This document shows, one piece after another, positions 22,608 to 34,505 of a stretch of DNA of 64,000 bases. Source of the stretch: Chrysoperla carnea (Eukaryota; Arthropoda; Insecta; Neuroptera; Chrysopidae); assembly GCF_905475395.1 (NCBI RefSeq), contig NC_058342.1, forward strand, positions 34,120,140-34,184,139, given 5' to 3'. The translations under genes were made by a program, and so were the position numbers. The notes under the pieces are model-generated. The model did no database searches and was not told the DNA's origin. It saw only the letters and a program-made list of their open reading frames with translations. Each line of letters begins with the position of its first letter. The first letter of the stretch is position 1.

Positions 22608-23396
22608 TCAAACAAGTATTTCCAAAACGTCTTGAAGTTGAATGAATTGAGATTGGAAGAAGTTACCAAAAATCGGTTCACCCAAACCGTATTTATTGGC
22701 CAGATTACGAATCGAAAAATTTGTACGTCCTAAAGATGAAATATTTGTTAAACGTGCCTCATCAAATTCGATGTGCCCCGGTTGTTCGTAAATTAAAAAT
22801 ACATATCGATGATAACCGGTACCCATTGGTGGAGTAGGTGGAATGTATACGGCGATGGTTTCCCCACGGCATACTTTATCCCCAGGTATATTTCCAACTA
22901 CCCAATGCTCAATTTCACGCAATTTTGGCTCGGCACGACTTGGCGCATCTGGATCGACCATGGCCAGTAAATAGTATTTGCTTGGGTCTCCATTAAATTT
23001 GACTTGCGGTTTTTGTAATACTTGTGTTGGGTTTAGATTATTTCCTAGATTTACCTCAACTCCACTTGGATATTTTACCTAAATTAAATTAAAATACATA
23101 AATTAAATTGTGTCTCTCAAATTTTGCTGCTTTTCATATTGTGAATCACAAATTTTTGGCCTAAAAAAAGCTTTCCTGGCCTACTCCTCCTCAGTACGCC
23201 TGTGCCTAAAGATGTCACTATCATTTTATGTATCATCGTTTATTAAGAAATAATAAAATTTCATAATTACCTCAAGCAATTGATAAGGAGGTACGTCAAC
23301 AACATCCGGAACAATTTCATTTTTCGTAAATGCCTGATCCACACTTGCAAATGCCTGGCTAAAAATCACAACAATAAAAACTAATTTTTTCCACAT
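22608..23396 (-). CDS. Secreted PEBP-family protein, copy A (2 exons)
   Basis: Exons 23271-23396 and 22608-23078; join phase 0; 198 residues. PEBP-fold proteins bind lipid head groups or small anions and often regulate kinases; insect secreted members include antennal and odour-related ones. The N-terminus MWKKLVFIVVIFSQAFAS is a signal peptide. The ligand-pocket motifs are present: DPDAPSR (84-90), EHWVVGNIPG and GYHRYVFLIYEQPG. An upstream in-frame ATG at 23459 would add 21 residues; the downstream one is preferred because copy B starts at the equivalent codon. The last residues (QSQFIQLQDVLEILV) differ sharply from copy B and from the family; another frame reads FKTFWKYL, closer to the usual VPKLYKQL-like end, so a small indel may have replaced the tail. 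Confidence 0.9.
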
Positions 23397-23850
23397 GGTA
23401 ATTATCATAGAAATGACCATTGAATGAATAAAAAAAAATATAGCAATTAGATTTTTCACTTTTATTTAAATAAAAAAAAAAAATTATCATAAAAAAAGTG
23501 AATTATAAATTATAATTATTATCTGCGTTTGTCACATTGGTTTCCCCAATTAATGGTACAGCAAAAATATTACAATATACAAGTGTTACATGTACAGTCA
23601 AACTTCGTTATACAGGTGTAATGATTTAATATGGTAATCGTGGTTTAGGTAAAATTGCTGTTTAGTTATATTGAGAACTTAATTCCGCGACCGGATACAA
23701 AAGCTAACACCAAATAACAACAAAAATGTACCAAATGGACTTCAAACATTACAAACTTTGATTTAAAACTTTTAGAGACTTCAAGAAACAAATCAAAATT
23801 AACTAAAAAAACAATAAAATTTACGTATTCTCTTTTTACTGTGATTTAAA

Positions 23851-23915
23851 ATGGGGGTTTGAGTGTTGGACTTCTAACCAAAAGGTCTAGGGTTCAAATC
23901 TTAGTCAAGATGTTC
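23851..23915 (+). repeat. tRNA-Arg(TCT)-like relic or SINE head
   Basis: GTTGGACTTCTAACCAAAAG resembles the anticodon arm of tRNA-Arg(TCT), and GGTCTAGGGTTCAAATCTTA the T arm with a B-box. The acceptor and T stems do not pair well, so a functional tRNA is unlikely. Confidence 0.4.
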
Positions 23916-24537
23916 ATTTATAATTGTTTTACAATTTAAAAAATTAAAATTTAGGGGATCAAAACTCATGCAAGCAGGTCACTCACAATTGTTCAATCAA
24001 TACTCAACGCAATCTAGAAGTGGTTATCTGAGGAACGTATTACTAAGGGCAGAGATGATACAGTTCGTAAACCTATAACCAAAATGTTAAATTAAAACGA
24101 CTTCGGTTGTTTTTAGATCGAAGACCATGTAACACTGATTTTTAATTGAAATAATTGTTGCTTAATAATGTTTTTTCTCTTTATCAAAATAAAAAAAAAT
24201 TTGTTTTACTTTAAAATTCTTTGAACCCAGTTTGACTGTAAACTTAAAACCAATTGTGTAAACAATAACACATTGTTGTAACAAAAGTTATTCATTATTT
24301 TTCAACGTGATAGAATTGTAAACACAGTTTTACTGTGATAATATTAAAACCAATTATGTAAACATTTACAAAAAGTAATTTATATTAAATTTTTTGTATT
24401 ATAATTACTTATCTTTAATGATCTTTCCCATGTCCTTATAATATTCAAACTTAAAAAAAAATCGAACTAATTAGTTTGCCAAACAGGATTTAAAAAAGAA
24501 AATTAAAATTACTTGATAAAAATGCTTTAATTAATTC

Positions 24538-24543
24538 TTTATT
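24538..24543 (-). promoter_or_regulatory. Candidate poly(A) signal of PEBP-B
   Basis: TTTATT on the + strand in a block similar to that downstream of PEBP-A, but ~660 bases past the stop. Confidence 0.35.
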
Positions 24544-25199
24544 CAAATTACATAATTCTATTAGTTACAAACCATACTGTACTTGGGAAAAAAGGTCGTT
24601 TCCAAACATAATAATGTAGGGGAGGGTGTCCCAAAATGATCCCCTTAAGAAAAAGTGTAATTTTAACTTTAATGTAACTTTATTCAAGTGTTGCAATATT
24701 AGCATGCCAATTTCCTTTTAATTTGTTCAAATTATTTATTTAATATTTCTCAAAAGAGATCGTTTTACCGACCTTGTAAGAACAAGTGGGTAAAATGATC
24801 CCACTGCGTTTTTACCAAATAGTTCACATAAAATAATAATTCTTCTTTTACGTTGCGTCAACGATTGGTATAAACAGAAAAATCACTGGTTAAATCATCT
24901 AAATCAACACATTAAAGACCCGCCACATGATAGGGGATCATTTTTTATCTATTACAATTTTACACACAAAATAGGGATCATTTTAATCAATATAAAAGAG
25001 AACATTTAACCCGTAATGACATATTTGAATATTGTCAGAAAAACTGACCTTAAAATTCATTATACGTCTATCAAAATGTGTTTTGATAGTCGTATAAAAA
25101 TCAAATTACGCGAAAAGTAACAAAAAAAAAAAAAAATTTACGTTGTAAATTTATCTTCAATTGAATTCTAATTACGGAAGTTACGGAAGTACAATCATA

Positions 25200-26081
25200 T
25201 TAATTATCCAACATAGCATAAATTGATGGAACCGATTCATCGTATTGGGCTTGATAGAAGTTACCAAAAATTGGATCACCAACGCCATATTTTTTGGCAA
25301 GATTACGTATCGAAAATTTTGGACGACCGGATGTTGATGTGTTTGTCAAACGTGGTTCATCGAATTGGATATAACCAGGTTGTTCGTAAATTAAAAATAT
25401 ATATCGATGATAGCCAGTATTTTCCGGTGGCGCTGATGGGATGTAATCGGCTATAGTTTCGCCATAGCATACTTTGTCACCAGGTATATTTCCAACTAGC
25501 CAATGTTCAAATTCACGCATTGTTGGTTCAGCACGACTTGGCGCATCTGGATCTGTCATACATAGTAAATAGTACTTGCTAGGATCGCCCGTAAATTTTA
25601 CAGATGGTTTTTGTAATACTTGTGTTGGAGTTAGGTAATTTCCTAGTTTTACCACACCGCCACTTGGATATTTTACCTAAATTCAATAAATTACTTAAGG
25701 TTGTTGAGGCATTACAGACAAAGAAACATTATTAACTTAAAATTTCGAGAAAGTATTCTTAAGGTAGTACGAACGTCAAAGCAAGTTTAGACTTGTGGTT
25801 GAAATTATTTGTACCCTATTTTCAATTCCTTTGCTGATGAATTCTGTTATAACTTCATGAATGTAGTCGAAAAATAAGAATGCAATTTTTCGATATCTGC
25901 CTTGCGCACGGGTCAGATTCAGTTTACTTAAGAAATAATAAAATTTTATAATTACCTCAACCAATTGATAAGGAGGCACGTCAATAACATCCGAAACAAT
26001 TTCATTTTCCGTAAATGCCTGATCCACACTTGCAAAGGCCTGGCTACAAATCACAACAATAAAAATTAGCTTTTTCCACAT
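25200..26081 (-). CDS. Secreted PEBP-family protein, copy B (2 exons)
   Basis: Exons 25956-26081 and 25200-25676; join phase 0; 200 residues. Signal peptide MWKKLIFIVVICSQAFAS, mature PEBP domain with DPDAPSR (84-90), REFEHWLVGNIPGDKVC, GYHRYIFLIYEQPG and the C-terminal block FGNFYQAQYDESVPSIY, which is the normal family end. It is a tandem paralogue of copy A: same strand, same exon boundaries, 42-codon first exon in both, and most of the second exon alignable without gaps. This copy looks intact and is probably closer to the ancestral form. The substrate cannot be told from the sequence. Confidence 0.93.
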
Positions 26082-26424
26082 AGCAATTGTTGTATCAAAA
26101 ACTGTGTGTGAATGATTTAAATAACTAAAGAAGCAACGATTAAATTTTTTATTTTAGTTTCAGTTTTATTTATATACAAAAAAATCATGTTAGAAAAAAA
26201 AATTTATTATAAAATCGTGAATTTGATGTGTTTGTGTTTGTCACAATGACTTCCCCAATTAATGGATACTTTGATTCAGCAGAAAAAAAATTAACGTATT
26301 GTTGTGAAACTGACATGAAATTATTATTATTACTATTATTTTTTTGATTCATTCATTTATTTTATTTTAAGTGATATAACAAAAAATTTGTGAGTAGCAG
26401 AGCTCCATCACTAAGACCATATTT

Positions 26425-26910
26425 CTCTTCGATTAGGTATATACTAAGTTTAGTCCCAAGTTTGTAACGCTTAGAAATATTGATGTTACCAACTATATTT
26501 TGCTCTAGGTGTTCATAAAATCACCTAAGTAGTTCATTTCCGGTTGTCCGTCTGTCTGTCTGTGATCACGATAACTCACAAACGAAAAAACAAATCAAGC
26601 TGAAATTTTTAGAGCGTGCTCAAAACTTTGATGTCCATTTTCTCTAAAACTATACAAGATAGAGAATTAAAAATTTGCAAGTATCTTCAACCAGTGTTCT
26701 TGCGAAATATTCTCGAAAAACGAAACAAATTCTAGTAAGTACTTTCGAAAATTTTGGAAAACCAAATAAGTGGCAGTTGCAAGGTCGCCATAATTGTGCA
26801 GGTTTTTTAAGCTCTTGAAATTCATAAAAAATAATGCTAACACTGATATTCAACACATTCTTTACAGGGTATTTCAATAATTAACAGTCAATTGTTTGTT
26901 TTCACTGCTT
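26425..26910 (+). repeat. ~500-bp dispersed repeat, variant copy
   Basis: It has TTTAGTCCCAAGTTTGTAAC, GATCACGATAACTCACAAAC and the CAGTCAATTGTTTG end. Its middle part (TACAAGATAGAGAATTAAAA ... TTCTCGAAAAACGA) differs from 21640 but matches, reversed, 48060-48260. Confidence 0.65.
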
Positions 26911-28149
26911 TCTACTAAAATGAGATTTGGCACTGGGTTGTCAAAACTACCAAAGGACACTTTCTTAACATTAATTCAATTCTTAGATTGATTTCTAATT
27001 TTCTAGCTCAATTTAGAAGAATTTTGAAGATGTGCAAAGCTTTCAAAACTGCAAAAATTCGTGAATTTTCTGTATACCCCCAAAACGATCATTCTGGACA
27101 CTAAGTCAGCTTACATGCAGATTTGCAACCCTCTATCTCAATTTTGAAACCCGCAAAAATCCATGATATTTTGATACAAAAAAGGGAGTAGAGATGCAGG
27201 GAAGTTGTCACTAATGGAAAGTACCTACTGGATATTAACCCAATTCACATTAAAAGCCCAAATCAAATAAGAAAACAATTAAAGCCCAAATCTTCAAAAG
27301 GCAAAGTTGGAACACAAAAGGGTCGGTTGAGTCTAACTCCAGCTTGTCTTTTGATGGCCGGACTTTCATTTTTCTTCGGAGAGGGTTGTTTTTAGTGAAA
27401 AAGCCATCAAATTAGTTCCTAATAGCATTTTCTTTGTTGGACATAACGACCATAATTATCTTTCCCAGATTAAGCCAGCGCGGGCCCTTAGCAAATTTTA
27501 TCTACGGGTGTGTTTTTTTAGTCTACGTAAATCTATTTGGCGCCTCACTAACTATATGCTAATCCGCCACTGGTAATTGTATAATGTCGTTATAACACAT
27601 TTTGACTAAAGATTGTTTAAAACTAATTATGTTAACAATCACACCTCTTTGTTATTGAATTGTAAATACAGTTTTACTGTAATAACATTAAAAGTAATTA
27701 CATAAACATTTGCATTATGTTTCAAGCAAGGTAATTAAATTATTTAATTGGCCTAAATGATAACATATTTTTCAAATTCCTAACAATGCTCTAAGCTAAC
27801 AAAACTCAAACTATTCTACTTTTGAAAAATCTACGGTATCCTAAATGTCTTACATTTAAATAACGGATATATCAAACTATAAATTGATACTTTTCTGAAA
27901 ATTAAAAGGAAGCAATTGTTTTTTTTAAGAAGGTTAATAAAATTTTGATGGATCCTGATTATCATTAAGTTGTCATCAATAAAATATAATCACTCTGTAA
28001 ATAAATAGGTATCCTGTAGGTACATAAATAATATATTTAAAATCAATAATTATAATATTTTACAAAGGTTGTAGTGGGTAGAGACCCATAAACGAGATCG
28101 CGACTGGAGAGATTTTGAAATTTATATATTGGGATTCTTTACTTTTTAT

Positions 28150-28640
28150 ACCATGTATATATGAAATATACCAAGGTATACTAAGTTTAGTCCCAAGTTT
28201 ATAACTATGAACAAAATTTGATATAAATGTTCATGAAATCATCTAATTAGTCCATTTCCGGTTGTCTGTCTGTCGTCTGTCCGTCTGTCATCACGATTAC
28301 TCAAAAACGAAAAAAGATATCAAGTTGAAATTGTTATAGCGTGCTTAGGACGTAAAAAGAGAGGTCGAGTTCGTAAATGAGCAACATAGGTGAATTGGGT
28401 CTTGGGTCCATAGAACCCGTCTTATAAACCGTTAGAGATATAACAAAAGTTTAACGGTAAAAAATGCTCCTTATAAAAGAATTAACAACTTTTGTTTAAA
28501 ATATTTTTTCGTAAACATCACTGTTTACCCGCGAGAGCGCAAATCGTAGAGTATGTATTATATGGGAATATCAGTTATATATGTGTGACATGTATGTATG
28601 AGTAATGTGACAGAGTAATCAACACTGTCTAAGAAGATGT
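28150..28640 (+). repeat. ~500-bp dispersed repeat, copy 3
   Basis: Nearly collinear with 21640-22160: ATACCATGTATATATGAAAT at the start, GAGGTCGAGTTCGTAAATGA, AAACATCACTGTTTACC, GTAATCAACACTGTCTA near the end. The terminal CAATTAACTCAGT block is missing. Confidence 0.8.
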
Positions 28641-29049
28641 GTTTTCTTAGTTCTCGTGCAAAACTCTCTCGTCTGCATGAAGGCCATACAAAGGAAAGCT
28701 ATCAGAACGGGTCATTAAGTTCGGTCTCGTACTTGAGATTCACATCCGCACAATTCTGTCCAGTCATAATCGCGTAATTAGTTGGATGATAATAGATTTA
28801 TAAAATTACTAATTTCTGTTCGAATTTATTTATATTTAAATGAGATTGCAATAAATTAAGCTTCGGTAATTTTAATAAATATAGTTATTAATTTAATCAA
28901 TTACAATAATCGTGGAACACGCACGCAACGAATACCATTTTAATCACTTAATTAAACATTTTTAAAATAGTAATGCACAAATTACTACTTTTTTCAATAT
29001 TAAAGAATTTTTCTCAAGTAAACAAGATAAAAGAGTTCTACAACTTACC

Positions 29050-30460
29050 GATTATGCACTTTATCGAAGATCAATAGTCCCGATATCTGGTACCGATATT
29101 TATCACAAAGATAAAAAACTTGATCCAAAATTAGTGGCTTCAAAAAAAATTCCATTCGGATTGGATTAAATTTGCCTGTGTTATCAAAAAAGTCGATTTT
29201 TTGAACATAGTGACGTCATCAAAATCCAAAAATTTTAATTTTGCTCTATCTCACCCAAATTATATCCAATATTGACAAACAATGTATGTAATCCTACTAA
29301 ATTTAGGTCATACTTTTCAAGATTCTGAGGTCCTGGTCCCAATATTTACCACAAAGATGAGTGCTAGCGATAAAATAACGTCAAAAATGAAAAACTTGAC
29401 CCAAAATTAGTGGATTTCAAAAAAAATTCCATTCTGATCGGATAAAATTTGCCTGTGTTATCACAAAAATCGATTTTTTGAACATAGTGACGTCATCAAA
29501 ATCCAAAAATTTTAATTTTGCTCTATCACAGCCAAATTATATCCAATATTGATCAACAAAGTATGTAATCCTACTAAATTTGGGTCATTCTTTTCAATTT
29601 TCTGATCAGTTTTAACCTACCTTCAATAAGTTTCCAGATTCTGAGGTCCTGGTCCTGATATATACCACAAAGATGAGTGCTAGCGATAAACTAACATCAA
29701 AAATGAAAAACTTGGCCCAAAATTAGTGGGTTTCAAAAAAAATTTCATTCGGATTGGTTAAAATTTGCCTGTGTTATCAAAAAAATCGATTTTTTGAACA
29801 TAGTGACGTCATCAAAATCCAAAAATTTTAATTTTGCTCTATCACAGCCAAATTATATCCAATATTGATCAACAAAGTATGTAATCCTACTAAATTTGGG
29901 TCATTCTTTTCAATTTTCTGATCAGTTTTAACCTACCTTCAATAAGTTTCATGATTCTGAGGTCCTGGTCCTGATATATACCACAAAGATGAGTGCTAGC
30001 GATAAACTAACATCAAAAATGAAAAACTTGGCCCAAAATTAGTGGGTTTCAAAAAAAATTTCATTCGGATTGGTTAAAATTTGCCTGTGTTATCAAAAAA
30101 ATCGATTTTTTGAACATAGTGACGTCATCTAAATCCAAAAATTTTTATTTTGCTCTATCATATCCAAAAAATATCCAATATTGATCAACAAAGTATGTAA
30201 TCCTACTAAATTTGAGTCATACTTTTCAATTTTCTTATCAGTTTTAACCTACCTGCGATAGCTTTCAAGATTCTGGGGTCCTGGTCCCGATATTTACCAC
30301 AAAGATAAGTGCTAGCGATAAACTAACATCAAAAATGAAAAACTTGGCCCAATATTAGTGGGTTTCAAAAAAAATTCCATTCGGGTTACATAAAATTTGC
30401 TTGTGTTATCAAAAGAATCGATTTTTTAACATAGTGACGTCATCAAAATCCAAAAATTAC
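29050..30460 (+). repeat. ~316-bp tandem satellite, ~4.5 monomers
   Basis: The word AGTGCTAGCGATAAA recurs at 29360, 29676, 29992 and 30308, giving a 316-bp period. Monomers 2 and 3 are almost identical, and the first and last are more diverged and truncated. Each carries GACGTCATCAAAATCCAAAA inside AACATAGTGACGTCAT; TGACGTCA is found at 29211, 29488, 29804, 30120 and 30435. The same family forms a second array at 55165-56190. Confidence 0.92.
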
Positions 30461-31868
30461 CAAATTTGGGTTACGGGTTAGAAAAGGCTTACAACAATGG
30501 TTATTAAATGATATTGTATATTTTATATAATTAATAATTACATATGAATTGATACAAAGAATGTTTTGTTTGCATTTTCATAATTTCAGTTTCATTTTTT
30601 CATGTAAAAATCATTTATTTTATTTTATTTATTATTTTAATTCAAAAATATGTAAAATGACTGATGAGCTTTCATTGGTTTACTCACTGATTTACATCAA
30701 GTGAAAAACACATGAAAACACATTTGTTCCATTTCCTCTTTCATCACCACATTCAGGTCGGATCAGATCGGAGGAAATACAAAACAAGTATATTAAATTT
30801 ACAAAGGAATGAAAATTGTTTTAAAAAAGTTATTCAGGATGGCGATCGAATTTCTCTTATAGCACAAAAATTATTTTATTTGAAAAATAGAAAACCATCT
30901 TCGGATTAAAAAACCTTCACTTTCAATTCATGAGGCTCTATCATTTTCCCTGAATTTTCACGTTCTCAAAATTTTCAAACATTTCCAGGTCGATCGCCAT
31001 CCTATTATTTTTCATTTTTACGTACAAATTTCCAAAAAAAACAAGTGAAGAAAATATTTTTTCTCGGTATAAAAAAATGTTTTTATTGTACTATTCAAAT
31101 TGGGTATCATTTTCATTTTTACCTTCTTATCATTTTCCAAATTCTACATGCAACTTAATTCGAACCTAATAAATTTCGATTATTTTTGCAAATAAACGTT
31201 GTTCTATTTTCGATGTTATTTTTAAATGTGCCGCCATTTTGCTGTTTTGTACTAGATGTCCTTTTTTTGACATGTGAAGCATGCGTAAATTGATTCCCTA
31301 AATCTTACGATTAAACATCTGTTGAATTTTTTCTTAGGAGATTTTCGAAGGCGAAGAACCAACGCCAATAAATTAATAAACATAAATTTTTGGGCACGCC
31401 ATCACTCGAGTGATCCAACACTATCTGTAAAACGGCAAACAATCCACGTCTATGATTAAATAATAATACTGACAAATCGATTTTCAAATTGCTTTCAATA
31501 AAATTTAGAATAAGAAAGATGGTAAAATGAAATTCGATTATTGTGAAATTAGTACGTAATCAAAAAAAATTTCGGTACAATATTTTAGCTGCGTTTATTT
31601 TTTATTTTTTACACAATTATTCTCAAAAACAAAAATTATTTGAAAAAACACATTCTCAAATAAAAAGTACCTCAATTTTTTGTATATTCTAGGTTCAATT
31701 AATAAAAGCCTCAAATCTCAAAAATTGGTGAACAAAAAATTGAATTGTCAAGTATAATTTTTTTCTTGAGGGGGGCCTCCCAACTCTGGTATATCAACGT
31801 TTATTGTTTGTGAGTCATCAAAATTGCGAGTCTCTCTCTCAGAAAATAATTCTTCTGAGAGATAGAAT

Positions 31869-32230
31869 CACGAAGTATAGATACAAGGAGTCCGAACGAT
31901 ATAGGCCTGCTTTTCCATGGTATTGATGTACACGATAATAAATCCTGATCATAGTTCTTTTTTCTGCCACTGGCTGCGCAAGAATTCAGGACGTACCGAT
32001 GTTTGTATACAATAATAAACCCACATCATAGTTCTCTTTTCTCCCACTGAGCTGCGCAAGAATTCAAGACGTATCGATGCTTGTACACAATAATAAACTC
32101 AGAGCATAGTTCTCTTTTCTGCCACTAAACTGCGCAAGAATTCAGGACGTACCGATGCTTGTACACTGTCTCCTAAATGGAGACCATTCGTTCAACATTA
32201 CGTTCGCACTCCTTGTATCTATACTTCGTG
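31869..32230. mobile_element. 362-bp MITE with 8-bp target duplication and internal minisatellite
   Basis: Terminal inverted repeats of 30 bp (CACGAAGTATAGATACAAGG, then AGTCCGAACG) at 31869-31898 and 32201-32230 differ at one position. The element is flanked on both sides by GATAGAAT (31861-31868 and 32231-32238), an 8-bp duplication typical of hAT and P superfamilies. Inside are three copies of a 78-bp unit (TGCGCAAGAATTCAGGACGT at ~31975, 32053 and 32131). No ORF, so non-autonomous. Confidence 0.9.
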
Positions 32231-32244
32231 GATAGAATGAATAA

Positions 32245-32335
32245 ATCGTTTATAATGACTATCGGATAAAAGGACCATAATTGTAGATCCTTTTAATGTT
32301 GTTATAGCCGGTTTTGACTGTACTCCTTATTCTAG
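32245..32335 (-). repeat. Fragment related to 16110-16200
   Basis: TTTTAATGTTGTTATAGCCG then GTTTTGACTGTAC matches the reverse of the block near 16125-16190. It resembles a pogo/Tigger-type end. Short and decayed. Confidence 0.4.
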
Positions 32336-33054
32336 TTGAGAAAAGTTGGATCTTTTGAATACTCTCCCCTCCAAATGTGTTTAAAATAGATCAAATGACT
32401 TTGGAATTAAACTTGGATCAAAATTTTTGTGGATTTGACTTTTATTAATCGGTATTTAATTGCTGAGGTCTATCTATCATTCCACATACATACAAAATTT
32501 TACATATTTTATAAACATTTAAAAAATTTTTACCACCAGAGGTTTGAGGTTTTTCACAAAACACTTGTTTGTTTGTTTTTTATAAAAAAAAAATTAAAAA
32601 TCGTCAAAAAAACTAATAAAATGATCCACGTAAAATATTGTGCGTAACAACTCTTCTCTCTGTTTTTTTTAGGAACTCTCAAAATTCCTGATTTGTTTTC
32701 AACAAATGTTTTGTAAAATATGGCGCTCAAAGAAGCTTTGTCTATTTTTTTTTTTGGAAAAGTTTAAAATATTAATTTTTTTTTTAAAGGCAGTGACGAT
32801 AGTTGGTTACCAACGACAACAAATCGAATTTCAATTACGTTGTCTAAAAAAAAATTCCAATTTTGGGAATGTGGTATTTGTGATGAAATTAAAAAAAAAA
32901 AATGAATGCGTTATTCTTGATCGAAAATAAATATTTAATTCTTAAAAGTCGATTGTGCTCAACTTCAATATTCTCGTGAAATCGTTAATTTGATACTCAA
33001 AATTAATTCGCTTAGCGCCTATTTAACAATACAAAATTTTCTAAAGCCTCTTAA

Positions 33055-33266
33055 GCAAGAACATATATATTAAGGACGTAAAACTAGAGTGGAGAGGTTG
33101 GCAGGAAAAAAGGCCTTCATACTATGTACTGCGAATCAAGTCGTCTTTTGTTATCTTTTTCAATTGTTTTCAATGACTTAGACGGCCTGACGGCGCCTTA
33201 AATTCAGCCATGCACGCTTATAGCTCGGCATTGGAAATTTCATGTCCTTAATATATATTTTCTTGC
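33055..33266. mobile_element. 212-bp MITE with TCTTAA target duplication
   Basis: Inverted ends GCAAGAACATATATATTAAG then GAC (left) and the reverse of GCAAGAAAATATATATTAAG then GAC (right). The element is bordered exactly by TCTTAA at 33049-33054 and 33267-33272. The TTAA core suggests a piggyBac-like insertion preference, but the 6-bp length leaves the class open. No ORF. Confidence 0.85.
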
Positions 33267-33289
33267 TCTTAAGCCTCTCTTGTTAACCC

Positions 33290-33440
33290 TTCAGAAGACC
33301 ACTTGAAAAATTTGTACCTTCACAAAATTCAAACTACATAATTAATAGCCGTGAGAGTTTTTTTCATCACTTCAATTAAGTCGGTAAAGAAAAAAACTTC
33401 ACTTCGAATGGCTTCGTTATACTTCGCCTATCTCCGTAGA
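33290..33440 (-). repeat. Reversed fragment of the 51740-52150 repeat
   Basis: TAATAGCCGTGAGAGTTTTT, CATCACTTCAATTAAGTCGG and GCTTCGTTATACTTCGCCTA match, reversed, ATCATGAGAGTATTTCTCAT-type sequence and AGTATAACGAAAC at 51965-52060. The CCTTCAGAAG word near 33290 also matches the far end of that copy. Confidence 0.6.
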
Positions 33441-34439
33441 AAGACTGTTTTTTGAATGACTGATGACAAATAAATAAAATTTGGTAACTAATTATTATTA
33501 TAATATATTTTATATGTGACCAGAACATTTAATAAGTAAATTGAATATACTATTCTTTCATTTGAATTGATGTACTTTCGCACGTAAACATATTATAAAC
33601 AAAAATTGAAATTTGGCTCTTGGTGTTTCCACAAAAGCGTGAGATTTTCTCTCTGTGGTGGTACAAAATGTGACCAGTCTGACTGGTTCTCAAAATTAAT
33701 TACCCCCTCCCCCCACTTTAAAATATACAATTTTTCTAAAGCCTCCCAATATCAAATCTTAAAAATATTAAAGGCCTGAAATATTAGGGACTATCCGATT
33801 TAGTTTCGACGAGAGTATTAAAACAAGCTAGAAGAAAATGAATGAAAAATGTCAAAAAGTAAAAAATAATTTAAATTAAAATCTAAAATTGAGATTTCAA
33901 AAAAAGACTCTTGTTAGTGACTACACCATTAGGTGACGAGGAACAAGGGAAAGGATATTAAGGAGAAAGGATTTTTGGGGTTCATACAAAAGGTTTTCTT
34001 CAGGAATGTAACTAAGTTTTCGTTGCGTCCTTTTTTTCAAGTTTTTTTTCTTTTTTTTTATATATATATACAAAATCCACAAAATTTAAAAAAAAAATCT
34101 ATATATATAGAAATGAAACGTTTCGATATAAAAAGCAAAGTAGCTTGAAAAATTTACAGCTTGAGATTGTTTTTCCCCTAATATCACATGGTTATATAAA
34201 TTGTAGCCTTACAAAAATTTTTCCACAAAAAGCTAAATATCAAATACAAATGCTAAAATTGCTTTTTATAAATTAATAAAAAAAAAAACGGATTTATTTT
34301 CCATACATTTTTTCTAAATACAAAATTGTAGCATGAAAAATTTTCTTGTATAAAACAAAAAATTGGGTTGCGTTCAAGTATTATGTAATCATGGTCAATA
34401 GATCCATCTTTTTATTGCTTTACCTCCGATCGGAGGGGT

Positions 34440-34505
34440 GAAATTGAGGTGGACAGTGTGCCTCTTAATTGCCAAGGTCTAAATTCAATCCCAACTGTCT
34501 AAAAT
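34440..34505 (+). repeat. tRNA-Lys(CTT)-like stretch, possible SINE head
   Basis: GGTGGACAGTGTGCCTCTTAATTG-like sequence followed by a B-box-like CTAAATTCAATCCC. It resembles the D, anticodon and T parts of a tRNA but cannot form a proper cloverleaf. Likely a SINE relic. Confidence 0.3.

Larger units (their letters stand above)
23397..25199. other. Spacer between the two PEBP genes
   Basis: AT-rich. It contains a Tigger-like stretch (ACAGTCAAACTTCGTTATAC, ~23594), a tRNA-Arg-like relic at 23851-23915, and a region at 24600-25000 with repeated GGGATCATTTT/AAATGATCCC words that looks like a decayed element of unknown type. The poly(A) region of PEBP-B is at ~24540. No further gene was seen. 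Confidence 0.4.

Noticed and set aside
23397-23459. Upstream in-frame ATG for PEBP-A
   Set aside because: It would put 21 hydrophobic residues ahead of a good signal peptide, and the paralogue starts at the downstream ATG.
24600-25000. Decayed transposon with GGGATCATTTT words
   Set aside because: Direct and inverted words are too short and irregular to define ends or a class.
29050-30460. Regular repeats as a possible CRISPR array
   Set aside because: The 316-bp units are contiguous with no unique spacers, and the genome is that of an insect; this is a satellite.
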